From Prosapia bicincta (lineage: Eukaryota > Arthropoda > Insecta > Hemiptera > Cercopidae): DNA of 64,000 nucleotides. Below are positions 38,912-52,150 of this stretch, piece after piece; the stretch's first letter is position 1; each line of letters starts with the position of its first letter. The notes beneath the pieces were generated by a model, which had not been told where the DNA came from, searched no databases, and saw only the letters and a list, made by a program, of their open reading frames with translations. The stretch is taken from the NCBI GenBank assembly GCA_036971475.1, contig JBAIZL010000376.1:3118501-3182500 (forward strand). Direction: 5' to 3'. The position numbers and the translations under genes were made by a program.

Positions 38912-41900
38912 TATGGTGATATGTTTTCTTGTAATATAGTTAATAAATTAAAAATATTTCAAAAACAAGAATACTTTTAATGCATATATTATTCAAAGCT
39001 TTTCGCCGATAAAACAGTACCAGCATCTTCAGAAAAGTAATTATCTAACCCATAATATAAAAAATTCGATTGAGCTTATTGAAAAATTAAAAGATATTAA
39101 AATTGATAATAATACCAAATTAATATCATTTGATGTTACTAACTTGTATAATAACATACCTATAATGAAAACACTTGAAATAATAAAAAAATAATATAGA
39201 TACATTTGAAAAAGATAAAACATTAACACAAGAAATAATAAATACATTAAAACTCATATTAAATCAAAATTATTTTTTATATAATAATAAAATTTATAAA
39301 CAAAAAGAAGGATTAACAATGGGCTCTCCAATGTCCAGCATATTATCGGAAATGCTTTTACAAAATATAGAAGGTTAGATAATTATTTTCCTGAAGATGC
39401 TGGTACTGTTTTATCGGCGAAAAACTTTGAATAATATATTCATTAAAAGTATTCTTGTTTTTGAAATATTTTTAATTTATTAACTATATTACAAGAAAAC
39501 ATATCACCATATTTAATATAATATATATATATATATAAATATCGCAATATGTTTTCTTGTGTATTAATAAAGAACAAAAGTCAAAATACAAATACAAGAA
39601 TTATATTTGAATTTACAATTCAAAGCTTTTCGTTGGCTAACAGTACCAACATCATCAGGAATATTAAACAATTAAAATTAACATATGTGCAAATTAGATC
39701 AAATAAATAGTTATGCCAAATCAATTACAATGTTGTTAAAATTTTTTTTTTTTATTTTTTTTATTTTGCTGCCCTAACATTACAAACACTGAATATATTA
39801 TCGAATTTAGATTTTACTTGTATTTGTTCATTTATCAACTCATTATTAGTATTATATTTATGTATTTCTAAAGCTTCATAAATATTCATTCTCAGGCCTT
39901 TGTTAATTTCTTTTATAAGTATCATATTATCTATATTAGGAAATAAGTGATTATTATTAATACAATGACTAGCAAAATTTGATTTATAAATTTCTGGCTT
40001 TTTATATGCATTAAAATGTTCTTTATATCTATCTTTAAGTTTTTTCTTAGTTTGTCCTATATAAACTTTATTATAATAATCACATTCTAATTTATATACA
40101 CCGTTTTTTTCATGCATATTAATAATATTATTATTATTCATTATATTTATTAATTTATTATTAGTATTATAAGCGAATTTTATGTTGCTACCTTTAAACA
40201 ATTTTGTGATATTTTTTACTTCATTACCAAAAAATGTAAATGAAGTCCATATGACATTTTCATCATTATTTTTGTAAATTAGATTATTATTTTGTTTCTT
40301 TAAAATATTATAATTAAGTTTATCAACAGTTTTCTTTTTATAACCATTCTCAATTGCAATTTGATAGATAATGTTTTTCTCTCTTATCTTGTTTTCATTA
40401 TTCATAGGTATTTTATGTAATCTATATAATAAATTGTATAATGCAGCCATTTTTTGATTATACGGATGGTTAGAATTATTAGGTATAATTTGGTTAGTTT
40501 GTGTCGGTTTACGATATATGTTAAATTCAAATTCATTAATATGTCTTATAATTGTTATATCTAGAAAGTTGATCTTATTATTTTCCTCCATTTCATAAGT
40601 AAAATTAATATTTTTATTTATCATATTTATTTTATCTAAAATAGTTATTAAGTTTATACCATTATTATTAGATACATACAATCCATCATCTACATATCTA
40701 AACCAATAACCGTTTTTATCAAATGTCTGTATAATTTTATTTATTTTATCATCTATATATTGTAAAAATATTTCAGATATTATATTCGATAAGGAGAACC
40801 CATGGCAAGACCATCTTCCTGTTTGTAAATTTTATTATTATATGTAAAATAATTTTGATTTAATATTATTTTTAATGTATTTATAATTTCTAATACTAAT
40901 TTTCTATCTTTTTCATTTTGCTCTAATCTAGATTTTATAATATTGAGAGTCTCTTTTATAGGAATATTTGTGTACATATTTTTTATATCTAATGATATCA
41001 ATTTGGTTTTATTATCAATATTAATTATTTTTAATTTATCAATAAGGTTAATAGAATTACTTATGGTATGATTATTATTTAGTTTCATTTTATCTTTAAG
41101 AATAGATGTTATGATTTTAGATATTTTATAAGAAGGGGCATTCATAAAATTTACTAATGGTCTAATTGGTTTCTCAATTTTGTGTAATTTAATAAGTCCA
41201 TTCATTATTGGTATTTTTGGATTATCGTTCATATAATTACTAATATTATATTTATTAAATAATTTATAAGAAGATTTTATTAAACTTTTTATTTCATTTT
41301 GATATTTCTTTGTAGGATCCTTATATATTTCACTAAATTGATTTTCATTTATGTATTTTTCTGTTTTATTTATGTGTTCGTCCTTATCAATAATTACAAC
41401 AGCGTTACTTTTATCAGCTTTTACTGTAATTAGATTGTTATTTTGTAGTTTATTTTTTAAATCTTTAACTCCTAAATATGTCTGTCTATGGGTTTTATTA
41501 ATTTTATTAGTTTTAATTAATTTTTTTATTTCATGAGCTGCTTCGATTCTGATACTATCTTGTATATTTTCATTTAATTTACTAATGGCTATTTCTGTAT
41601 CTATTATTATATTATCAATATCTTTATTTATGTTTCTTTTTATATTGATTTTATTATTTTCAAGTAGTTTTATTTCGCAATTATTAAATTTAGTATTAGA
41701 TAAATTAACAACATTAGGGTGAAAGTTATGATATTTAACTTCAGGTATTATTTTCATTTGTTTTTCAAGTTTTAAATTATTTAGTTTTTTTGATATATTA
41801 TTTATTTTTATATTTCTAGTTTTATTTATCAAGAAGTTAATTTTATTGTATTTTTCTTCCCATTTTATACTATTCAGTGTAGAAGCTAATTTTAAATGTA

Positions 41901-44900
41901 ATTTATATATTTCAGTAGTTAAAATGTTTTGTTTTTTATATAAATTTCTTATTTCATTTTTAACCCATAATTTCTCTGCTTGTTTACAAGTTTTTTTGGC
42001 AGTATCACTTTTGTTTTTTATTGTAATTTTTGCGTATTTTGGAATAATATTGTTTATAATACATTGTTTATTAAAATATATATTACAATTTGTGTTCATT
42101 AACTGCATTTTCCGCTTTTCAAATAAATTTTAAGTCCTTTGTTAAGGCAGCATTACAATTATTAACTGATATCATGTCAATATATATAAAACTTATTACA
42201 ATAATATGAAATAATAATAATATAATACATATATTAAATTGTAATATAGTAAAATACCAAAAAATATGTAAACAACTTATAAAAAATAAACAAATATGGA
42301 ACTTAACCTCAAAAAATACATTCACTTCTAATTCACACAAAATACAACCCTGTAAGGTTATAGATATAAATATCGCAATATGTTTTCTTGTGTATTAATA
42401 AAGAACAAAAGTCAAAATACAAATACAAGAATTATATTTGAATTTACAATTCAAAGCTTTTCGTTGGCTAACAGTACCAACATCATCAGGAATATTAAAC
42501 AATTAAAATTAACATATGTGCAAATTAGATCAAATAAATAGTTATGCCAAATCAATTACAATGTTGTTAAAATTTTTTTTTTTAATTTTTTTTATTTTGC
42601 TGCCCTAACATTACAAACACTGAATATATTATCGAATTTAGATTTTACTTGTATTTGTTCATTTATCAACTCATTATTAGTATTATATTTATGTATAATA
42701 CTGCCAAAAAAACTTGTAAAAAAATACAATAAAATTAACTTCTTGATAAATAAAACTAGAAATATAAAAATAAATAATATATCAAAAAAACTAAATAATT
42801 TAAAACTTGAAAAACAAATGAAAATAATACCTGACGTTAAATATCATAACTTTCACCCTAATGTTGTTAATTTATCTAATACTAAATTTAATAATTGCGA
42901 AATAAAACTACTTGAAAATAATAAAATCAATATAAAAAGAAACATAAATAAAGATATTGATAATATAATAATAGATACAGAAATAGCCATTAGTAAATTA
43001 AATGAAAATATACAAGATAGTATCAGAATCGAAGCAGCTCATGAAATAAAAAAATTAATTAAAACTAATAAAATTAATAAAACCCATAGACAGACATATT
43101 TAGGAGTTAAAGATTTAAAAAATAAACTACAAAATAACAATCTAATTACAGTAAAAGCTGATAAAAGTAACGCTGTTGTAATTATTGATAAGGACGAACA
43201 CATAAATAAAACAGAAAAATACATAAATGAAAATCAATTTAGTGAAATATATAAGGATCCTACAAAGAAATATCAAAATGAAATAAAAAATTTAATAAAA
43301 TCTTCTTATAAATTATTTAATAAATATAATATTAGTAATTATATGAACGATAATCCAAAAATACCAATAATGAATGGACTTATTAAATTACACAAAATTG
43401 AGAAACCAATTAGACCATTAGTAAATTTTATGAATGCCCCTTCTTATAAAATATCTAAAATCATAACATCTATTCTTAAAGATAAAATGAAACTAAATAA
43501 TAATCATACCATAAGTAATTCTATTAACCTTATTGATAAATTAAAAATAATTAATATTGATAATAAAACCAAATTGATATCATTAGATATAAAAAATATG
43601 TACACAAATATTCCTATAAAAGAGACTTTCAATATTATAAAATCTAGATTAGAGCAAAATGAAAAAGATAGAAAATTAGTATTAGAAATTATAAATACAT
43701 TAAAAATAATATTAAATCAAAATTATTTTACATATAATAATAAAATTTACAAACAGGAAGATGGTCTTGCCATGGGTTCTCCCTTATCGAATATAATATC
43801 TGAAATATTTTTACAATATATAGATGATAAAATAAATAAAATTATACAGACATTTGATAAAAACGGTTATTGGTTTAGATATGTAGATGATGGATTGTAT
43901 GTATCTAATAATAATGGTATAAACTTAATAACTATTTTAGATAAAATAAATATGATAAATAAAAATATTAATTTTACTTATGAAATGGAGGAAAATAATA
44001 AGATCAACTTTCTAGATATAACAATTATAAGACATATTAATGAATTTGAATTTAACATATATCGTAAACCGACACAAACTAACCAAATTATACCTAATAA
44101 TTCTAACCATCCGTATAATCAAAAAATGGCTGCATTATACAATTTATTATATAGATTACATAAAATACCTATGAATAATGAAAACAAGATAAGAGAGAAA
44201 AACATTATCTATCAAATTGCAATTGAGAATGGTTATAAAAAGAAAACTGTTGATAAACTTAATTATAATATTTTAAAGAAACAAAATAATAATCTAATTT
44301 ACAAAAATAATGATGAAAATGTCATATGGACTTCATTTACATTTTTTGGTAATGAAGTAAAAAATATCACAAAATTGTTTAAAGGTAGCAACATAAAATT
44401 CGCTTATAATACTAATAATAAATTAATAAATATAATGAATAATAATAATATTATTAATATGCATGAAAAAAACGGTGTATATAAATTAGAATGTGATTAT
44501 TATAATAAAGTTTATATAGGACAAACTAAGAAAAAACTTAAAGATAGATATAAAGAACATTTTAATGCATATAAAAAGCCAGAAATTTATAAATCAAATT
44601 TTGCTAGTCATTGTATTAATAATAATCACTTATTTCCTAATATAGATAATATGATACTTATAAAAGAAATTAACAAAGGCCTGAGAATGAATATTTATGA
44701 AGCTTTAGAAATACATAAATATAATACTAATAATGAGTTGATAAATGAACAAATACAAGTAAAATCTAAATTCGATAATATATTCAGTGTTTGTAATGTT
44801 AGGGCAGCAAAATAAAAAAAATAAAAAAAAAAAATTTTAACAACATTGTAATTGATTTGGCATAACTATTTATTTGATCTAATTTGCACATATGTTAATT

Positions 44901-45290
44901 TTAATTGTTTAATATTCCTGATGATGTTGGTACTGTTAGCCAACGAAAAGCTTTGAATTGTAAATTCAAATATAATTCTTGTATTTGTATTTTGACTTTT
45001 GTTCTTTATATATATATATATGCTGATACGTATTCCTTCATGGATGGAAAAATATGATGAATAGTTACTATCTGGAGTTCATCCGTTCATTCTGCAGTCC
45101 ATAAATTCGCAGTTCCGACGTTTCGCTAGAATCTCATCCAGCATTGACGAGGTGAACCCAACAACAGTCACTCACTCTTCTGCTGTTGTTGGGTTCACCT
45201 CGTCAATGCTGGATGAGATTCTAGCGAAACGTCGGAACTGCGAATATATGGACTGCAGAATGAACGGATGTACTCCAGATAGTAACTATT

Positions 45291-45355
<65 letters not shown>

Positions 45356-48300
45356 AGGGAGAATTTGAACTAATAGAAGGCTTTGAATAAGTAAATATAT
45401 ACCTCCTGTGAAAATAATACAATGGCATGAAATAGCCTACTCAAATAAAACAAAGAAAAAATCATTTTATAAAAATAGTCGATCAAAGCCACTCAAATAA
45501 AAAATAAATAAGGGCAGTTGTCGGTGTTTAATTACGATAAAAATTATGTGATACTTTAACTATTTCTGTTAAAATTTCATAAAGGTTATAAAAGATTGCT
45601 TATTGTAAAACAAAATTTACTAAAATTATTATACGCAAAATTGTTGATGAATCCCATTAGAGATAGGAAAGTTTATATAAGAACAATTGTAGCTAATAGG
45701 TAGAATATTATTGTAGCGACAATAAGGGGATGGGGTGGAGTGTATAATCATGTCCTTGTACAGCAACACATGTCTAAAGTGAAGGCAGTCATCAGGATTG
45801 TACATATCTGTGTGTTACAGTCCCGTGAGGGACTGAGGGAAAGCCAGCCCAAGTGTTGTGAAGGTTGGCCATTAATTATAAAGTTTTTAATTAGATTAAT
45901 AATAAGGCATGTTTTCTATTTCAGCGCCGTACCTTCACACATGCACTAAGAGCAGTCCTAACCTGAACAGCTGTGTCAAGGATTCCTTGTCTACACTGAT
46001 ACGCAATCTGAGGAATGGTGAGATGAGTATTGTTGCAGTAAGCTAGAAGCATAGAGTGGCTATGCGAGAAATGTTTGCTCTTTTTTTCTATCTGTGCGTA
46101 TTTTTGGCAAATATCGCGTTCTAATAATTAATTGCTACCAACATCTAAGCTCATTACTTTTATATATGCTACTGATCTTGTCGTAATAAACAGAACTTAA
46201 CTTAAATTAACTTTGATTTAAATCAAACGAAATCAAGATCACTATAACTGTAAAAAAATCTACCAAAAATAATTTCCTAATTTAGGTTTAAAATCTCCTT
46301 AAAAGCTAAGCAGTGTAAGAGAACTGCTTCTATACATAAACGTATTTACAAATATCTGCAAATAATGTCTGATTAGGTTCTTTGCATTATTATGTAAGAA
46401 ACATAACCGAAGCTTTTCGATATTTTAAATGGTTTGCTATTTTACTCAAAATTCTAGTATAACTTGTAGACTTTTTATTTTCTTAGAGGTTGGAACTTGT
46501 TTAACCTATTAAAGTTGCTTCTATATGGACAATATATAATAACAATTTTTATAAACTAGTTAATGACGATATCTTACGATAAAGATTATGTATAAAGTAT
46601 AAATGGGAAAGCTACAAACAAAGTAGTTTGTATTTACAAAAGACAAAGTATATAATATTTATAATAATATATTAATTTATACAATAATAATATCTGTAAA
46701 CATCTAGTTCCTTACAAAAATTAATTTTTATCAGCAAATTTTCATCATAAAATTTTCAAATATCAGAATTTGAAATTATTCTGAAATTTATAAATAGAAA
46801 TTTAAAAAAAACATTCAGAAAGTTAAAAAACATATATTAGAGTTAAACGTTGAAGATCTATGGTAAAAACGTACCGAAAGACAACACTAAACCATTGTTT
46901 TATAATGAAGTAGATCATCGATAAAATTGTTCTAACTAAACGAGCAGTATGACTATTAACAAAATAATTTTTTTAATAATAGATAATATTTTCAGAAAGT
47001 CTTGATTTTCTCTAAAATTGTAAGAACTTTTTTAAACTATATAATTTTTTTATAGCTTTTTCGATAAATCACTCCCCAAGTGATTCTTTTGTTTAAAATT
47101 GACATACGTTTTATCAACAAAATAGAGAGTGAGTTTTAGATTTCAGACTTTGACGAAAAAATTCAAAGCACACTAAATATGTGAATAGTAATAATAAACT
47201 CTTCAAAATATAGCCCAACAAATTAAACATATTTTTTAAAATATCTTTTATTTTGTGATCAATTTATGATAGCAATTTATAAAATGGAAAAATGTTAAAA
47301 TTTGTATTTAAACGTACACATCCTTCACATTTTCCTGAAATGATTCAAGTAGTTATAAATATTATAAATTCAATTTGCTACACCGTAAATGAACACTCTT
47401 AAAGGACCACAAGACCGCGTGTTAACAATCGAAGACAAACCGTTGCTAGTAGACATAGGCTAGTTTCATACTTACACGACCCGACACGATCGAGTCGGGG
47501 ACGACTATTTGCTGTGCACGACACAATAGCCCGTCATTTTCACATATACACTACTCGGCTCAGGCTGATCAAACCAGTCGTTCGTCAACCATGGAGCGTA
47601 TCCAACTTATTGCGTTAATGATATTGTATCGTCGACTAAAGAAAAATAAAAGAAATAGGATGCAGTGGATTCATCCGCTCAACATGAGACCGCCTGAAGT
47701 TGGTGCATTCTTTGTTCTTTTCGAAGATTTAAGAATACACGAAGAAATATTTTTTAACCCCAATTGGCTCTGTGAGCTGGCAAAATTCTAAAATATAATG
47801 TGGTCAATCAAGTGTACTTAAATAAGTTAATAATTGAAAAATAAAACAAAATAAAAAAAGGTGTAAATGTAATATGTAAAATGTAGTGTGTCTGTTAAAG
47901 TTGAGACAAATATAGCGTTTTTTAAAAAGATGTGGAGCTATAATTATGATAGGTACAGCCTGTAAATAAATATAATATAAATAAATAGAGCATTTTACTT
48001 ATCGAATTCGTTTCTCTCCTGTTCACTGATCTCCTCAAAGTTATCCCGCAATTGTTTGCAAACTTCCACCCAAGCACTCTTTGTCTTAACCCCATCTTTA
48101 TATGAGTTTTCAGTTTTGTCCCATAAAATGGGACGATCCTGAACTAAAAAAATTAGTACTTCTATGTCTACTTCTACCATAATAACAATAATAACAGGAT
48201 CAAAGTTAAATATTAGAATATGAATAAATTTTAGAGAACAAAAACAATCGTAGTGACTTGGGTTCAAATCAGAAAACTACTGGACATGTCGTGTCGTGCA

Positions 48301-51084
48301 GTGCTTATATGAAGCGTCCCCTTCTCCCTTCCTCCTTCAAGCCTTCCACGAATTTTCGGACGTCCACGACAGTCGTCCTTTGCAGTGGGAATGGACGACC
48401 ACCTACAACATTGCACGACTGCCGCGTTTCGTTTGCACGACCACGACTTTTGTCGTTTAAATGTGAAATATCCAAATCAGTTTTCACCCCAAGAGTCGTT
48501 TAAACGACATCAGTAACACGACTGCCGTATAAGTGTGAAACTAGCCATAATATTAGTAACTGGAGAGAAGTCAGTTGAATTTTATATTAAAGTAAAACAT
48601 TTCAGGAATTGTAATTGACTCAACGCTGTGATTTCGTTTCTAAATATCAAATAAATTACAAAATTAAAACCTTTTTAATAATTAATATGTTGAAGGTTTG
48701 TACAACAAAATAATAATAATGATCTACATGTTTTGGCTTTTTTACCCCACAGAAAGCAATAGAAAGAAAGAAAAAACACAGATCATTACTTAAAAGAATG
48801 TATGAAATATTTAATTTTGGAAACGTTTAAGTTTAATCACTATAATTTAAACTGTAATTTTTACATTAATTAAAGCATAATTTGAACCAAATTTTGACAT
48901 TACTCATTCAACTAAAATATTTTTTGCTACAATAATTTTTGAAAAATAAAATATAGTATTTCATGCGTCTACAAGACTGTTTTTACAAAATAAATATAAC
49001 CAATATTCAGTAATTTAAACCGGTGAGAAAAAATTAGTTTCTTGGGTAACCTAATAAATAATTATTTGTTCAAACACTAATAAAAATTGAATATTATTAT
49101 AGAATATGATTTATTATATGGGTCTTGATGTTAACGGCCGAATCATGTTCCAGGGTCACCGGAACTAAGTATCCCAGCTCTAGACCCACTGATAATATCC
49201 CAAGTGGAAAATGACTACGAAGACGATGGTTTCAAGCTGATAGAGTCGTTTAACAATGTTTTCATATTTGGCCTTTGCGACATTCAGATCGAGACTATCA
49301 AGTAAGCAGAATTTTAACTACTTTGATGTCATTTTATTATTCTAAATAAATGAAACCCCTTAACTACAAACACTTTTTAATTAAATACTCCTGAACATTT
49401 CGATTTAATTCAATAAATTATTTATTCTTGCATTTGTATTTCTCTTGTATTTTTATTCAATTTTTTAATTTGGTTTTGGCACTCGGGGGAGGGACGACAG
49501 AAGTGGAAACATTTATCGCCACGTCTACAGAAATTTTTAATGAGAAAAACATTTAATCTTGCGTACTATATTTAGACCAAAATCTGAACTACAAATAACA
49601 AATTAGAGCTCTTAGTTTTGCAAAATTTTCATCGAAAATAAACCAAAAATATTATTTTCTACATTTTTCATTCAATTTTTATATTATTATTTGAGGAATA
49701 TATTTAATACAGACTAACATTTATTATAGTTAATAATAAAATGAACTTACGTATTAAAAGTTTTAGGCCACTATTTTTAGAGGTTATTTTGCAGTGGATG
49801 TAAGAGTAATATATGTTTATACAGGACAGACTTTATTTGACTTACTGTGAAAATTACTTGTCATAATGGAGGTCGGTTTTGGTTTTCCGCCCCCAAAAAG
49901 ATGCGATGTTAGCGGTAATTGAGTTGAACGCATTGCCGGTAGTCGCGATCACTCCCAATCGCCATATACATTCCAGCGGCACTTCCATGCCGCTCGTTCC
50001 TCTATTTAGCACTTCCCCACATCCGATTCATAATGTAACAGGGAAGTAATGGTAGCTTCACCTAACCTAACCACCGCAGCACGCGGTATAATAGTACCCC
50101 CGTATAATACTTAAGTACCTAATAAAATAATATAGGTAACAAAAAACATTTATTACATGTTTACTGAATATAATTTTTGTTAACGAATTCATTTGAAATC
50201 ATTTCTTGAAAGCTCTCAGACACGCTTTGAATGTTTTAATTTCAAAAATTGTATTAAAAATACATAACTTTTAATTATCATTATATTGAATTATTTTTAT
50301 TGAGATTCATCGAAATTTAAGTAAATTAATATACGTATTTATTCCCTGATCAAAACTATTTAGTAATAACCTTTTTCCTTTTAATAATTACAATGTTCAG
50401 TAAATAATGTAACATAACCTATGTGTAAAACAGATGTTCTACAACATAACCAATAACATAAAATCAGCTGTTGCATAAAATCATATGTTGTCATTTAATT
50501 CCCGTTGAACTGACTTACAGCGTAACCTGGCGGAAATTATACTGTCATAAAATTGAATGTTTATGTCCATCCAATAATTTTTGTAGACGTCACTGTAGAA
50601 GGTTTCACTAAAAAAATTCCGTAATTGCGTAGTTGGAGCAAATCACTTCTTAATCGGATTAAAGAGAATCCTTTACATTTTAAGGTTAAGTAGGGAAGAA
50701 ACACTTCCTATTCTATGTTTATAATTAAATATAAACCTCAGCCCAAGATTTGTACACGCTTTTCTCCAACAATTTTCCCAATGTACTCGATTTCATAGTT
50801 AACGTATGACGTTAAATTGCCGATGCGGTGCCGTGTATTGTTTGTTACTGCCCGCAGTACCTATACAGATTCGGCCTGTTACCACTATGTACTTTATATG
50901 CTGAGTTAATTTTTACACTAAGCACGTTAAAAATAATAACATACAAAAAAAGGAATTTTTCATTTTTAATATAAAACAGTCAAGCTAAGACTTTCCGCAG
51001 GGTTTTTTAAAAATTAAAAATTATCCTTGTTATAGGTGTAATATTTATTTAAAGATTTATTCTTATTTATGCTCACACACACAC

Positions 51085-51165
<81 letters not shown>

Positions 51166-52073
51166 ACACGCACACGCACGAACACACACACACACTCGAG
51201 CATATATGGATGTCGATTATATTACCAACTATGGTGTGTTTCAGAGTCAGTTTGCAGCAAGACAAAATGGAAATAACCAGCAAAATACCAAAGCTTTCGT
51301 TTCAAGGCCACTACAAGAGCGAGGGACAGGTCATTAACTATCCCTTGGCAAGTTTAGGGGCTTTTGAAGTCAATCTTAGTGAGTGAAACATTGAAATTAT
51401 CTTACCAATATCAATTCTAAATTTTCTGTATCCTGTAATACCCCGTTCGGGAGTTAGGGAATAAAGTTACGAATTCCGTTTGACGCTAATTCATTTTGTT
51501 TCAGCCGATATAACTTCAATGTGGATCATATACTTCAAACGGATTTCAGTTAACGGCACGAAGTATTTACAAATAGAGGACTTCTTGGCCGAGATGACGC
51601 CTTTAGTTGTTAATATAAACGTTGCGGACACCCTTGATGGAGACAATACACTTGGTGCGTACGAATCAAAATTTTTTATTTCTAATGTAGTATTGACAGT
51701 TTTAATCTTAAAAATGAAATGGTTTAAAAAAACTGAATATTAAAAATACTTTGCATTTAATTATGTTTCTTCAAAAGTCTATAGTTTATAATCAAATATA
51801 TTATTACAAAATAATATAAAAGTAAATAAGACATAAAAAATATACAAAATTTTTAACTTAGCAGTACTGTTTTCCTCTGTTCACTTATCATTTACACTTT
51901 AATGTACTTCAACAAGAATCTTACTTGGTATATTTGCAAATCGTCTTTCGAGATCCTTCTAAAGCTTGTCTTTAGATTTCCTTCTAAAGTCTTCTAAAGC
52001 TCGAAAATGATAGCACTGTAATTAATATGCTCTCGAAAGCCGACTCACAAACATAATAAACAATATTCTTGTT

Positions 52074-52150
<77 letters not shown>

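Larger units (their letters stand above)
38895..39520. mobile_element. Short PLE derivative: RT fragment between inverted hammerhead ends
   Basis: Inverted termini (ATGTTTTCTTGTAATATAGT at the left, its complement at the right near 39500) enclose inverted hammerhead-like motifs (38991-39036 minus, 39387-39432 plus). Inside lies a 340-bp reverse-transcriptase fragment. Even the junction sequence GGTTAGATAATTA is mirrored on both sides of the RT fragment. It looks like an internally deleted, non-autonomous PLE with long inverted ends. Confidence 0.75.
39528..42693 (-). mobile_element. Penelope-like element A with pseudo-LTRs
   Basis: On the minus strand: a terminal repeat copy at 42693-42363, then the full-length body from about 42360, ending in the same ~330-bp terminal repeat at 39866-39528. 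This head-to-tail partial copy is the pseudo-LTR arrangement typical of PLEs. Each terminal repeat contains the last coding codons, the 3' UTR and a hammerhead. The body encodes RT plus GIY-YIG endonuclease. Flanking (AT)n suggests insertion in a TA-rich target. It lies in intron 1 of the takeout-like gene, antisense to it. Confidence 0.85.
42694..45009 (+). mobile_element. Penelope-like element B, inverted relative to A
   Basis: Plus-strand copy starting abruptly inside the 5' coding region (ATACTGCCAAAAAAACTTGT). About 130 bp present in copy A is deleted, with AAA microhomology at the junction. The 3' terminal repeat is intact to the (AT)n at 45008. Its left side is the inverted terminal repeat 42363-42693, so B is flanked by inverted copies of its own 3' end, as described for many Penelope insertions. 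Confidence 0.85.
47458..48546. mobile_element. Internally deleted PIF/Harbinger element in intron 2
   Basis: Terminal inverted repeats GGCTAGTTTCATACTTACAC (left) and, read inward from the right, GGCTAGTTTCACACTTATAC. The element is flanked by ATA on both sides, consistent with a 3-bp target duplication. Length is 1089 bp. It retains the start of the transposase gene and, convergently, the first exon of the MADF/Myb-like accessory gene, so it could move only if complemented in trans. Confidence 0.85.

Noticed and set aside
41351..43224. Identical 61-codon frames antisense to the PLE copies
   Set aside because: Shadow frames of the A/T-rich PLE coding sequence.
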